From positions 1 through 52,799 of the forward strand of contig DASRIS010000109.1 of the NCBI GenBank assembly GCA_035649895.1: a DNA stretch of 52,799 bases. Reading direction: 5' to 3'. This document shows positions 41,011 through 49,822 of the stretch, in pieces (position 1 is the first letter of the stretch; each line of letters begins with the position of its first letter). The position numbers and the translations under genes were made by a program. The stretch is from DASSUC01 sp035649895 (GTDB lineage Bacteria > Actinomycetota > Actinomycetes > Mycobacteriales > Micromonosporaceae). A model generated the notes under the pieces. It made no database searches. It was given only the letters and a program-made list of their open reading frames with translations, and had not been told where the DNA came from.

Positions 41011-43362
41011 CTACAGATCCAGTACGCGGTTGAGGAAGTCGCGGTAGGTGCGTATCGCGATCCGCATCTCCTCGGTGTCCGGGTTCTGGTTGCGCCGGTG
41101 CGGGTCCAGGTCGACCTGGCTGAGCAGCATGTCGGCGAGGGTGTGCACGGCACGCGTGACCAGCGCCCTCGCATCGGCCACCGCGGTCTCCGGCTCATCG
41201 ATGAAGCGGTTCTGGACCTGCTGCCACTCCGCCCGGAACTGCGCGACCGCGCTCTCCTGCCAGACCGCGATCGTCGTCTGCTCGACATCGCCGGGGCGGA
41301 GCAGGGCAACGGCCCGGTCCAGCGCAGCCGCCGGCGTCGCGGCCGGCTCCGCCGCGGCCGCCACCACCGACATCGCGTCTCCGGCTGGCTCGGTGACCGT
41401 TTCCGTTTCCGCTGCATCCGCCGGAGCTGGCGCGTCTTCGGGGCCAAGGTCCGCGATCTCCGCGATCTCCGCGATCTGCGGGATCTCAGCCACCCCGACG
41501 ACCTCGGTGTGCGCGGCGGCCAGCGTGGCCAAGGCGGCCTCGGCCTCGTCCACGACGGCCTGTGCATCGGCGATCGCGGCTTCCGCCTCGGCTACCGCAT
41601 CCCGGACGTCGATGTGCTCGGGTGCCTCTTCCAACGCTACGGCGTCAGGATCGGTTGCGGCCTCACCGGACGGCTCCGCCACTACCTCAGCCCCGGCTGT
41701 GGCCTCGGCCTCTGGTTCGACGGCGGCTTCGGCCTCGGGCTCGGGCGCGGCTTCGGCCTCGGGCTCGATGGTGGCTTCGGCCTCGGGAGCGAGGATGAGG
41801 TCTGGCTCTGCCGCGGCTTCGGGTCCGGTGTCAACGACCGCCTCGGGTTCGGTCGATGTCTCTGGTGCCGAGACAGGTTCGATGACGTCGGCCAGCGGCT
41901 CATCTTCGGTCAGGTCGGCGCTTACTGCGGGCTCGGCTAGCTCGGTCTCGGCGGACTCGCCCGGTTCGGTAACCGCGTCTGGTGTGGCTTCAGCCGTCGC
42001 CTCAGGTTCTTGGACCGCCTCTGGCTCGGTGATGGCTTCGAGCGCGGTCAAGGTCTCAGGTTGGGCGGCGGCCTCAGGTTCGGTAGCGGTCTCGGGCTCG
42101 GCGGTGTCGGCTGCGCCCTCAGCGTCGACCGCGAGGTCGGACTCTGTGGCATCGGCGGTGGGTTCGGCCGTCTCGGCTTCGGTGGTGGTCTCTGGCTCGG
42201 CGATTGACTCTGGCTCAGCAGCAGCCTCTGGTTCGGTGGTGTCGGTTGCTGCCTCGTCGGCGGTCGCGAGGTTGGGCTCTGTGGTGTCAGCAGTGGGTTC
42301 GGCGGTCGCGTCTTCGGCGGCGGCCTCAGGTTCGCTGGTCTCGAGTTCGGTGGTGGCCGCATCGGTCTCGGCGGCGGCCTCAGGTTCGGTAGCGGTCTCG
42401 GGCTCGGCGGTGTCGGCTGCGCCCTCAGCGTCGACCGCGAGGTCGGACTCTGTGGCATCGGTGGTGGGTTCGGCCGTCTCGGGTTCGGTGCTGGCCTCGG
42501 GTTCGCTGGTCTCGAGCTCAGTGGCCGTCTCGGGTTCGGTGACGGCTTCTAGATCAGTGGCGGTCGCTGACTCGGTAGCGCCGGTCAGGGGCTCGTGTTC
42601 GGTGATGGCGTCAGGCTCAGTGGGAGCGTCGGCTGTGCCCTCGGCGTCGACCGCGAGGTCGGGCTCTGCAGTGTCGATGTCAGCGTCAGTGTCGGCGGTG
42701 GGTTCGGCCGTCGCGGGTTCGTTGGTCTCGAGTTCGGTGGTGGCCGTCTCAGGTTCGGTGGTGGACTCTGGCTCAGCAACAGCCTCTGGTTCGGACGTGT
42801 CGGTTGCTACCTCGTCGACAGTCGAGAGGTTGAGCTCTGCAGCGTCGGCGATGGGTTCGGCCGTCCCGGTCTCGGTGGTGGCTTCGGGCTCACCGGTCCC
42901 GAGCTCTGTGGCGGCTTCGGGCTCAGTGATCTCCACCTCCGAGGCGGCCGCCTCGGACTCGACGGCGGCAGGCGCCGGCTCGACGGAGGTCAGTGCGTCA
43001 ACAGCCGGCTCGTCCGCGACGACCTCGACGTAAGCCGCCTCGGAGGTTGGCGCCTCGGCAGTCGGCGGCTCCAGGGAGGCTTCCGTCGAGGCCGCCTCGG
43101 CGGGCGGCACCTCTGGCACCTCGTCCTCGACCAGGTCATCCAGCACGACAGGGCCACGGGACTCAATGGACACTGGAGCATCCACCGGCTCGGCCTGCTG
43201 GTGCACCGCGGAGGTCTCCACTGCGAAAGGAGCCTCGGGTTCGGCGGTCATCTCGTCAAGGACGGTGGTGGGTGCGGGTGCCGGCGCTCCAGTCTCCGCA
43301 GTGGGCGCCGACAGCGTCTGGCCGGCCTGGCCGGCGGGCTCTTCGGTGTTGAGGGGGTGCAT
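41011..43362 (-). CDS. Long acidic Glu/Ala/Thr/Pro-repeat protein
   Basis: 783 residues from ATG 43362 (GGAAGGA seven bases upstream). Residues about 50-660 are low complexity, dominated by E, A, T, P and D, with recurring blocks such as TAEPTADATESDLAVDAEG and EPETATEPEAAAE; there is no transmembrane or signal segment. The last ~110 residues form a conserved-looking helical domain (VWQESAVAQFRAEWQQVQNRFIDEP, RALVTRAVHTLADML, TEEMRIAIRTYRDFLNRVLDL), which I recall as the C-terminus of a common actinobacterial family of unknown function, usually with a shorter linker. The repeat region is strongly acidic and would be extended. Part of it arises from a 306-bp internal duplication. Confidence 0.82.
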   Translation of the reverse strand: MHPLNTEEPAGQAGQTLSAPTAETGAPAPAPTTVLDEMTAEPEAPFAVETSAVHQQAEPVDAPVSIESRGPVVLDDLVEDEVPEVPPAEAASTEASLEPPTAEAPTSEAAYVEVVADEPAVDALTSVEPAPAAVESEAAASEVEITEPEAATELGTGEPEATTETGTAEPIADAAELNLSTVDEVATDTSEPEAVAEPESTTEPETATTELETNEPATAEPTADTDADIDTAEPDLAVDAEGTADAPTEPDAITEHEPLTGATESATATDLEAVTEPETATELETSEPEASTEPETAEPTTDATESDLAVDAEGAADTAEPETATEPEAAAETDAATTELETSEPEAAAEDATAEPTADTTEPNLATADEAATDTTEPEAAAEPESIAEPETTTEAETAEPTADATESDLAVDAEGAADTAEPETATEPEAAAQPETLTALEAITEPEAVQEPEATAEATPDAVTEPGESAETELAEPAVSADLTEDEPLADVIEPVSAPETSTEPEAVVDTGPEAAAEPDLILAPEAEATIEPEAEAAPEPEAEAAVEPEAEATAGAEVVAEPSGEAATDPDAVALEEAPEHIDVRDAVAEAEAAIADAQAVVDEAEAALATLAAAHTEVVGVAEIPQIAEIAEIADLGPEDAPAPADAAETETVTEPAGDAMSVVAAAAEPAATPAAALDRAVALLRPGDVEQTTIAVWQESAVAQFRAEWQQVQNRFIDEPETAVADARALVTRAVHTLADMLLSQVDLDPHRRNQNPDTEEMRIAIRTYRDFLNRVLDL
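42065..42480 (-). repeat. 306-bp-spaced internal duplication
   Basis: A block of about 110 bases beginning at 42065 recurs at 42371 with only a few mismatches (for example GCGGCGGCCTCAGGTTCGGT), a spacing of 306 bp or 102 codons. Many shorter 24-40-base blocks of the same type occur between 41700 and 42900. Confidence 0.85.
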
Positions 43363-43681
43363 CACTGGTCCTTCCGTCCGCTCTGGTGGACGGCCGGCCT
43401 CTGCCGGTACGCCCGAGGTGCGCCCATGCCGGCAGGTCTGGACGCCGTCGCTCGCCGCGTCGAGCGGGCCCCCGATCCGCATGCGGAGACGGACCGGCCG
43501 CGGGCGACGGCACACCCGACAGAGGGATGGATTAGGCGCCTCGTCCAGACGTACCTGACGGGCAGGACCAACCTACCGCCAAGAATCGGCCAGCACAGCC
43601 CCCGAAGTCGCCGAGTTTGAGGGCGGTCACAGGGTGGACACGGGACAAGCCGGGGCGGCCCGTGGGGGAGAATCGTGAGCC
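43363..43681. other. Divergent intergenic region
   Basis: 319 bases between the acidic repeat gene (minus) and the hisI remnant (plus). It must hold divergent promoters. A plausible -10 GAGAAT lies at about 43669 for the trp side, but no convincing -35 at standard spacing. No gene, repeat or RNA signature seen. Confidence 0.5.
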
Positions 43682-43885
43682 GTGTCCGACACCTTCGATC
43701 CGGACGTTGCCGGGCGGCTGCGCCGCGACGCCTACGGCCCCGCCGTCCGCATGGTCCGCCAGGACGACTCAGGCGAGACCTCCGGCCACCGCCCGTGGGT
43801 AACGGCGGCCGCCCTCGACTGCGCCGTTGACGCGCTGCCGGTCGACCCGGACCACGGCTCCGATCGGCAAGGGAGTGACCGATGA
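43682..43885 (+). pseudogene. hisI: hisI remnant with internal deletion
   Basis: A 67-codon frame from GTG 43682. The first part, DPDVAGRLRRDAYGPAVRMVRQ, then DDSGE, matches the start of HisI (phosphoribosyl-AMP cyclohydrolase). It continues directly with TSGHRPWVTAAALDCAVDAL, matching the later HisI segment TSGHxQWVxxVALDCDxDxL. About 50 central codons are missing, including the MLxWMDxEAL and YWSRSR regions, and the C-terminal metal/catalytic ACHTGxRTCF motif is gone. The deletion is in frame and the stop overlaps the trpE start (ATGA). The product cannot be an active cyclohydrolase. Confidence 0.82.
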
Positions 43886-45396
43886 CGATGGGTGGCGTAC
43901 GCCCGGATGAGGCGACGTTCCGGCGGCTGGCCCGTACCCACCGGGTTGTGCCGGTGACCCGGCGGCTGCTCGCGGACGGCGAGACCCCGGTGGGCCTCTA
44001 CCGCAAGCTGGCCGGCGGGCCCGGCACCTTCCTGCTGGAGTCGGCAGAGCAGGGTACGGCCTGGTCGCGCTACTCCTTTGTCGGCGTACGAAGCGTCGCC
44101 ACGCTGATGGAGCGGGACGGCCGGGGGGAGTGGCTGGGCGCCCCACCGAGCGGGGTGCCGACCGAGGGCGACCCGATCGAGATGGTCCGGCAGACCGTTG
44201 CCGAGCTGGCCCACCCGGCCCCGGACACCGGCGAGGATCTGCCGCCGCTCACCGGCGGGCTGGTCGGCTTCCTGGCCTACGACGCGGTACGCCGCTTCGA
44301 GCGGCTGCCCGACCTGACCGAGGACGACCTCGGCCTGCCGGAGCTGGGCCTGATGCTCGCTACCGACGTGGTGGTGCTGGACCACTACACCGGCTCCGCC
44401 CTGCTGGTGGCGAACGCGCTGGTCCCCCAGGGCTCCTCAGAGGAGGATCGCAGCGCCGCCTACCACCAGGCGATCGGCCGGCTGGACACGATGACCACAG
44501 CGCTGTCCCGCCCCCACGCGCCCATGGTCTCCACGGTCAGCAGGCGGCCGGTGGACCGCTTCACCAGCCGTACGCCGGACGGCGGTTACCCGAAGGCCGT
44601 GGAGGCGGCGAAGGAGGCGATCCGGGCCGGCGAGTGCTTCCAGATCGTGGTGGCACAGCGCTTCGAGCGGGCCACCACCGCCGACCCGCTCGACGTCTAC
44701 CGGGTGCTGCGCACCACAAACCCGAGCCCGTACATGTACCTCCTGCGCTTCGACGGCTTCGACATCGTCGGCTCCTCCCCGGAGGTCCACCTGAAGGTGA
44801 CCGGGCGGCGCGCGCTGCTGCACCCGATCGCCGGCACCAGACCCCGCGGGGCGACCCCGGGCGAGGACGCCCAGCTCGCCGCCGAGCTGCTCGCCGACCC
44901 TAAGGAGCGCGCGGAGCACGTGATGCTCGTCGACCTGGGCCGCAACGACCTGGGCCGGGTGTGCCGGCCGGGCACGGTGGCGGTGCCCGAGTTCTTCACG
45001 GTGGAGCGCTACAGCCACGTCATGCACATCGTCTCGACCGTCGTCGGGGAGCTGGCCGAGGACCGGTCGGCGTTTGACGCGCTCGCCGCCACCTTCCCGG
45101 CCGGGACGCTGTCCGGGGCGCCCAAGGTGCGGGCGATGGAGCTCATCGAGGAGCTGGAGCCCACCCGGCGCGGCCTGTACGGGGGCACGGTCGGCTACTT
45201 CGGCTTCGGCGGCGACCTGGACATGGCGATCGCGATCCGCACCGCACTGATGCGCAACGGCGTCGCCTTCGTCCAGGCCGGCGCCGGCATCGTGGCCGAC
45301 TCCGACCCGCCGACCGAGGAGCGGGAGACGCAGAGCAAGGCTGCGGCCGTACTCGCGGCGGTCGCGGCGGCCGAGACGCTCCGCCCGGCGCGATGA
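43882..45396 (+). CDS. trpE: Anthranilate synthase component I
   Basis: TrpE makes anthranilate from chorismate, first step of the tryptophan branch. 504 residues, full length. The N-terminal region has the Trp-feedback LLES motif in GTFLLESAEQG; the chorismate-binding domain has FQIVVAQRFERA, SSPEVHLKV, HPIAGTRPRG, DLGRNDLGRV, FPAGTLSGAPKVRAMELI and AGAGIVADSDPPTE. ATG 43882 overlaps the hisI-remnant stop, so its translation is probably coupled to it. The glutaminase TrpG is not here, as usual in actinomycetes. Confidence 0.96.
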   Translation: MTMGGVRPDEATFRRLARTHRVVPVTRRLLADGETPVGLYRKLAGGPGTFLLESAEQGTAWSRYSFVGVRSVATLMERDGRGEWLGAPPSGVPTEGDPIEMVRQTVAELAHPAPDTGEDLPPLTGGLVGFLAYDAVRRFERLPDLTEDDLGLPELGLMLATDVVVLDHYTGSALLVANALVPQGSSEEDRSAAYHQAIGRLDTMTTALSRPHAPMVSTVSRRPVDRFTSRTPDGGYPKAVEAAKEAIRAGECFQIVVAQRFERATTADPLDVYRVLRTTNPSPYMYLLRFDGFDIVGSSPEVHLKVTGRRALLHPIAGTRPRGATPGEDAQLAAELLADPKERAEHVMLVDLGRNDLGRVCRPGTVAVPEFFTVERYSHVMHIVSTVVGELAEDRSAFDALAATFPAGTLSGAPKVRAMELIEELEPTRRGLYGGTVGYFGFGGDLDMAIAIRTALMRNGVAFVQAGAGIVADSDPPTEERETQSKAAAVLAAVAAAETLRPAR

Positions 45397-45600
45397 CCGC
45401 GCCCAGAGCATCGGCCGAGTCGCAGAGTATCGGCCAGGTCATGGACCGGCCCTGCTTGGAGCCGCACAGGCCCTCCGGGTGGAGGTCGCCGGAGCCGCAA
45501 CCTTACATGATCATGGGTTCGCCCTTCCGTGGGTACGTTCTATCTAGACATTTGGTACGGTTCCAGCCATCGTCCCCTGCTGCCGTGACCGCATCGCGCC

Positions 45601-45668
45601 CAAGATCACGACCGCGGACGCCATATGTGCAGTCGTACTGCACATCTCGCGCGGCAATCGCGATCTTG
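45601..45668. repeat. Nested inverted-repeat element, copy C
   Basis: Outer arms CAAGATCACGA (45601-45611) and TCGCGATCTTG (45658-45668), with one mismatch; inner arms ATGTGCAGT and ACTGCACAT are a perfect 9-bp pair around CGT. 68 bp, as copy B. Confidence 0.83.
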
Positions 45669-45826
45669 AGAAGTGCGGGACGGCAGGAAGGGACAAACCG
45701 GGCGCGGCCGATGGATGAGGCGCCGGCTCGGGGTGCGGCGACCGGATCGGTCGTAGTCGTACAAGCGGTTGACCAGACGGAGCTGTCCTTCGTTGGTCCT
45801 GCGCACCCGGTCGCGCAGGCTCGAGG

Positions 45827-45922
45827 GATGCGGTTCCGACAGGCTCGAGAGGTGCGGTTCCGACAGGCCCGAGAGATGCGGTTCCGACAGGTCAGAGGCG
45901 TGCGGTTCCGGCGGGCCCGAGG
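45827..45922 (+). repeat. Four 24-bp tandem units
   Basis: Units at 45827-45850, 45851-45874, 45875-45898 and 45899-45922, each containing TGCGGTTCCG, ending 51 bases before the Trp-associated membrane protein gene. Identity falls in the fourth unit. Confidence 0.92.
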
Positions 45923-45973
45923 GGTGCCAGATCCTATGGGCCCAAGCCGGGCTGGTCCCGCGGGACGGGCCTG

Positions 45974-46516
45974 ATGAGAACAGCCGGTGAGCCCAACCAG
46001 GTGGAGCCGCGGACGCGCGGGCTCGGCGTCGCCGTGCTCGCGTGCCTTGCCGGCGCCGCGCTCGGGCTCTACGCCGCGACCCGGGTCTGGGCCGTCGACA
46101 TCACCGCCCGGCCGGCCCCGCTGCCGCCGCTGGCCGACGAGCGCTCCGGCGCCGCGCTCGCGCCGTGGCTGCCGGCGCTCGCCCTGGTCGGGCTGGCCGG
46201 GGCGGGTGCGCTGGTGGCCACCCGCGGGGCGGGCCGCCGGGCGGTCGCCGTACTCCTCCTGCTTGTCGGGGTCGGGCTGGTCGCCGGCGGGGGGTACGGG
46301 CTCAGCGCGGCCGCCGGGGCCCGGGCGGGCTGGCCCACGGCCTGCCTGTTCGGTGGGGTACTGGTGGCTGGCGCCGGGGCGGCGGTGCTGCGCCGCGGCC
46401 GGGACTGGCCGGCGCTCGGCTCCCGCTACGACCGCCGCCCACCCGTCACCCGCGGTGACACTCCCGAGGAGCTGTGGGACGCCCTCGACCGGGGTGAGGA
46501 CCCGACCGCCAGCTGA
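45974..46516 (+). CDS. Trp-biosynthesis-associated membrane protein (TIGR02234-like)
   Basis: 180 residues from ATG 45974. Four transmembrane helices (about 17-36, 61-80, 88-108 and 115-135), the conserved-type loop TRVWAVDITARPAPLPPL after helix 1, and a polar tail with TPEELWDALDRGEDPT. I recall this family (TIGR02234) between trpE and trpC in actinobacteria; molecular function is unknown. The ATG has GGGACGGG about 5 bases upstream. Confidence 0.88.
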   Translation: MRTAGEPNQVEPRTRGLGVAVLACLAGAALGLYAATRVWAVDITARPAPLPPLADERSGAALAPWLPALALVGLAGAGALVATRGAGRRAVAVLLLLVGVGLVAGGGYGLSAAAGARAGWPTACLFGGVLVAGAGAAVLRRGRDWPALGSRYDRRPPVTRGDTPEELWDALDRGEDPTAS

Positions 46517-46656
46517 TCTCCACGCGGTTGACCAGGCAAGCCTGCGGTAAGCAACTGCTGCGCAACAGGGGGTGAACATTATGCCGGACGGGTTGTGGTG
46601 ACCGGCGCCATACCCCCGGCTCGGTCTGTTCCTTCCGGCCCCCTAGCATCGGGCCC

Positions 46657-47502
46657 ATGACAGGGCAGGCGAGCGGAGCGGGCGAAGAAAGCAGCAGCGT
46701 GCTCGAAGAAATCCTCGCCGGGGTGCGGGAGGATGTCGAGGAGCGGCAACGACAGGTGCCGCTGGCCCAGATCAAAGAGCTCGCCGCGGCGGCCCCGCCG
46801 GCCAAGGACGCGTACGCCGCCCTGCGGGCACCTGGGGTCGGTGTCATCGCCGAGGTCAAGCGCCACTCACCGAGCCGGGGCCAGCTCGCCGAGATCCCCG
46901 ACCCGGCCGACCTGGCCTGCGAGTACGCGGCCGGCGGCGCCCGCTGCGTGAGCGTGCTCACCGAAGGCCGCTGGTTCGGCGGCTCGCTCGCCGACCTCGC
47001 CGCGGTCCGCGCCTGCCTGTCCATCCCGTTGCTACGCAAGGACTTCATCGTCTCCAGCTACCAGGTGCACGAGGCCCGGGCGTACGGCGCCGACCTGGTC
47101 CTGCTGATCGTCGCCGCGCTCGACCAGAACGTGCTGGTGGGCCTGCTCGAGCGCATCGAGTCGCTCGGCATGACCGCGCTGGTCGAGGTGCACACCGAGG
47201 AGGAGGCGGACCGGGCCCTCGCCGCGGGTGCCCGGGTGATCGGTGTCAACGCCCGCAACCTGCTCACCCTCGAGGTGGACCGGTCGGTCTTCGAGCGCAT
47301 CGCCCCCGGCCTGCCCAACAACGTCATCAAGATCGCCGAGTCCGGGGTGCGCGGGCCGCACGACCTGATCCGCTACGCGTCCGTCGGTGCCGACGCGGTG
47401 CTGGTGGGGGAGGGCCTGGTCACCCAGAAGAGCCCGCGGGAGGCGGTCGCCGCCCTGGTCACCGCCGGCTCCCACCCGGCGACGCCGCGCCCGGTGCGAT
47501 GA
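46657..47502 (+). CDS. trpC: Indole-3-glycerol phosphate synthase
   Basis: TrpC closes CdRP to indole-3-glycerol phosphate, the step after PriA/TrpF. 281 residues. TIM-barrel motifs: VIAEVKRHSPSRG (catalytic Lys), CVSVLTEGRWFGGSL, LLRKDFIVSSYQV, LVEVHTEEEADRAL, GVNARNLLTLEVD and IAESGVRGP. TAGCAT at 46644-46649 is seven bases before the ATG, so the mRNA is probably leaderless from its own promoter. The 140 bases before it show no Trp-rich leader peptide. The stop overlaps trpB (ATGA). Confidence 0.96.
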   Translation: MTGQASGAGEESSSVLEEILAGVREDVEERQRQVPLAQIKELAAAAPPAKDAYAALRAPGVGVIAEVKRHSPSRGQLAEIPDPADLACEYAAGGARCVSVLTEGRWFGGSLADLAAVRACLSIPLLRKDFIVSSYQVHEARAYGADLVLLIVAALDQNVLVGLLERIESLGMTALVEVHTEEEADRALAAGARVIGVNARNLLTLEVDRSVFERIAPGLPNNVIKIAESGVRGPHDLIRYASVGADAVLVGEGLVTQKSPREAVAALVTAGSHPATPRPVR

Positions 47503-48713
47503 CCTCAGCCCAGCTGCTCTCCGCCGCTGGCCTGCTGCCCGACGCCGGAGGGCACTTCGGCAGGTACGGCGGTCGCTTCGTGCCCGAGGCGCTGGTCGCG
47601 GCGCTCGACGAGCTGGACGCGGCGCACCGGCACGCCCAGGCTGACGAGGCGTTCCAGGCCGAGCTCGGCCAGCTGCTGCGGGACTACGCGGGCGTGCCCA
47701 GCCGGCTCTACGACGCCACCCGGCTCTCCGCGCACGCGGGCGTACGGATCCTGCTCAAGCGGGAGGACCTCAACCACACCGGCGCCCACAAGATCCGCAA
47801 CGTGCTGGGCCAGGCGCTGCTGGCCACCCGGATGGGCAAGCGGCGCATCGTCGCCGAGACCGGAGCCGGCCAGCACGGCGTCGCCAGCGCCACCGCGGCC
47901 GCGCTGTTCGGCCTCGACTGCGTCGTCTACATGGGCGAGGAGGACACCCGCCGGCAGGCCCTCAACGTGGCCCGGATGCGGATGCTCGGGGCGAGCGTGG
48001 TCCCGGTGACCACCGGCTCGCGTACCCTCAAGGACGCGATCAACGAGGCCCTGCGCGACTGGGTGGCCAACGTCGGGACCACCCACTACCTGCTCGGTAC
48101 GGCGGCCGGCCCGCACCCGTTCCCGGTGCTGGTGCGCGACCTCGCCCGCGGCATCGGGGTGGAGGCGCGGGCGCAGTGCCTCGACCTGACCGGCCGGCTG
48201 CCGGACGCGGTCTGCGCGTGTGTGGGTGGCGGCTCCAACGCGATCGGCATCTTCCACGCGTTCATCCCGGACGCGTCAGTCGCCCTCTACGGGTTCGAGG
48301 CCGGCGGCGACGGTATCGACACGGGTCGCCACGCTGCGAGCATCACCGGCGGGGCGGTCGGGGTGCTTCACGGCACGCGTAGCTACCTGCTGCAGGACGC
48401 GGACGGGCAGACTGTGGAGTCGCACTCCATCTCGGCCGGCCTGGACTACCCCGGCGTGGGGCCCGAGCACGCCTGGCTGCACGACACCGGCCGGGCCTGC
48501 TACGCGCCGGTGACCGACGCCGAGGCGATGGACGCGTTCGCGCTGCTGTGCCGTACCGAGGGGATCATCCCGGCGATCGAGAGCGCGCACGCCCTCGCCG
48601 GAGCGTTGCGCATCGCGCCCGACCTGGGGCCGGAGGCGACGGTCCTGGTGTGCCTGTCCGGCCGCGGCGACAAGGACGTGGCCACGGCTGCGGAATGGTT
48701 CAAGCTGCTATGA
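47499..48713 (+). CDS. trpB: Tryptophan synthase beta chain
   Basis: TrpB condenses indole with serine using PLP. 404 residues. KREDLNHTGAHKIRN carries the PLP Lys; ETGAGQHGVASATAAA, CVGGGSNAIG (phosphate loop) and HSISAGLDYPGVGPEHA are canonical. The usual HTGxHKINN reads KIRN here. The ATG overlaps the trpC stop; trpA follows after 10 bases. Intact and full length. Confidence 0.96.
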   Translation: MTSAQLLSAAGLLPDAGGHFGRYGGRFVPEALVAALDELDAAHRHAQADEAFQAELGQLLRDYAGVPSRLYDATRLSAHAGVRILLKREDLNHTGAHKIRNVLGQALLATRMGKRRIVAETGAGQHGVASATAAALFGLDCVVYMGEEDTRRQALNVARMRMLGASVVPVTTGSRTLKDAINEALRDWVANVGTTHYLLGTAAGPHPFPVLVRDLARGIGVEARAQCLDLTGRLPDAVCACVGGGSNAIGIFHAFIPDASVALYGFEAGGDGIDTGRHAASITGGAVGVLHGTRSYLLQDADGQTVESHSISAGLDYPGVGPEHAWLHDTGRACYAPVTDAEAMDAFALLCRTEGIIPAIESAHALAGALRIAPDLGPEATVLVCLSGRGDKDVATAAEWFKLL

Positions 48714-48723
48714 GTGTGCTGCC

Positions 48724-49512
48724 GTGAGCGTCGCGGTCGCGTTCGACAAGGCCCGGGCCGAGGGGCGCGCGGCGCTCGTCGGCTACCTGCCCGCCGGCTT
48801 CCCGACGGTACCGCGGGCCGTCGCGGCGATACGGGCGATGGTGGCGGCCGGCGTCGATGTGGTGGAGGTGGGCCTGCCCTACTCCGACCCGGTGCTGGAC
48901 GGCCCGGTGATCCAGCGGGCCAGCGAGGCGGCGCTGGCCGCCGGTTTCCGGGTACGCGACCTGCTGTCCACAGTGGAGGCCGTGGCCGGCGTCGGGGCGC
49001 CGGTGGTCGTGATGACCTACTGGAACCCGGTGGAGCGCTACGGCGTCGCCGCGTTCGCCCGTGACCTCGCCGCCGCCGGTGGCAGCGGCCTGGTGACCCC
49101 GGACCTCATCCCGGACGAGGCGGACGAGTGGCTGGCCGCCTCGGACACGCATGACCTCGACCGCATCTTCCTGGTCGCGCCCTCCTCCACCGACGCCCGG
49201 GTACGGGCCACCGCCGGCGCCTGCCGCGGGTTCGTCTACGCCGCCAGCGTCATGGGGGTGACCGGGGCCCGCGACGCCACCTCGGCCGTCGCGCCGGAGC
49301 TGGTGGCCCGGGTCCGGCACGCCACCGACCTGCCGGTCGGCGTGGGCCTGGGGGTACGCGACGGCGCGCAGGCCGCCGCGGTAGGCGCCTATGCGGACGG
49401 GGTGATCGTGGGCAGTGCCCTGGTCAGCTGCGTGGCCGACGCTCCCGACGACCTCGGTCCGCTGCGCGCCCTCGTCACCGAGCTCGCCGCGGGCGTACGG
49501 CGAAGTCTCTGA
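48724..49512 (+). CDS. trpA: Tryptophan synthase alpha chain
   Basis: TrpA releases indole from indole-3-glycerol phosphate and channels it to TrpB. 262 residues, GTG 48724. Catalytic Glu and Asp lie in VVEVGLPYSDPVLDGPVIQRASEAAL; further motifs are MTYWNPVERYG, GLVTPDLIPDEA, YAASVMGVTGARD and GVGLGVRDGAQ with VIVGSAL phosphate binding. Last gene of the trp cluster. The usual actinomycete downstream gene lgt is absent; a toxin-antitoxin pair follows instead. Confidence 0.96.
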   Translation: MSVAVAFDKARAEGRAALVGYLPAGFPTVPRAVAAIRAMVAAGVDVVEVGLPYSDPVLDGPVIQRASEAALAAGFRVRDLLSTVEAVAGVGAPVVVMTYWNPVERYGVAAFARDLAAAGGSGLVTPDLIPDEADEWLAASDTHDLDRIFLVAPSSTDARVRATAGACRGFVYAASVMGVTGARDATSAVAPELVARVRHATDLPVGVGLGVRDGAQAAAVGAYADGVIVGSALVSCVADAPDDLGPLRALVTELAAGVRRSL

Positions 49513-49532
49513 CGCCCGCTGCTGGAACTGGG

Positions 49533-49553
49533 TATACTGTCTAGACTGTCTAG
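49533..49553 (+). promoter_or_regulatory. Toxin-antitoxin promoter and operator
   Basis: Perfect -10 TATACT (49533-49538) overlaps two tandem copies of ACTGTCTAG (49536-49544 and 49545-49553). The 3' parts create TCTAGA palindromes. This placement over the -10 fits autorepression by the antitoxin; CTGACG 18 bases upstream could be the -35. ATG follows at 49569. Confidence 0.65.
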
Positions 49554-49568
49554 ATAGGGGACTCTGGG

Positions 49569-49820
49569 ATGCGTTGGCAGGTCCAAGAGGCGAAGCAACG
49601 GTTCAGTGAGGTGCTCCGCGCAGCGGAGGCGGGTGAGCCGCAGATCGTGACCAAGCACGGCGATGAGATTGCAGTAGTAATCGATATGGAAAGCTACCGG
49701 CGGCTGCGCGGTGAGGCGACCAGCTTCATGGACTATCTGCGAGCCGAGCCGTGGGTCGATGCGAACTTCGACGTTGACCGCACAAGCGACATGCCCCGTG
49801 AGATCGATCTGGCTGGCTGA
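49569..49820 (+). CDS. Phd/YefM-type antitoxin
   Basis: 83 residues. The N-terminal YhhN-like DNA-binding fold (WQVQEAKQRFSEVLRAAEAGEPQIVTKHGDEIAVVIDMESYRRL) is classic Phd/YefM; residues 50-83 are the toxin-binding tail. The toxin gene starts two bases after its stop. It should bind the TCTAGA-containing operator upstream and neutralise the PIN toxin. Confidence 0.9.
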   Translation: MRWQVQEAKQRFSEVLRAAEAGEPQIVTKHGDEIAVVIDMESYRRLRGEATSFMDYLRAEPWVDANFDVDRTSDMPREIDLAG

Positions 49821-49822
49821 GC

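Larger units (their letters stand above)
45397..45973. other. 577-base intergenic region with two repeat types
   Basis: It contains nested inverted-repeat copy C (45601-45668) and a 24-bp array (45827-45922), with a short AT-richer stretch at about 45500-45570. A plus-strand open frame spans most of it but consists of repeat-derived MRFRQAREV-type sequence without a recognisable domain, so I treat it as non-coding. Confidence 0.6.

Noticed and set aside
45393..45974. Possible 193-residue protein between trpE and the Trp-associated membrane gene
   Set aside because: It is assembled from the nested inverted repeat and the 24-bp array, has no recognisable domain and no convincing start.
46517..46656. 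Trp attenuator or T-box before trpC
   Set aside because: There is no Trp-rich leader peptide and no T-box or terminator-antiterminator pair; the -10 lies seven bases from the start codon, leaving no leader RNA.
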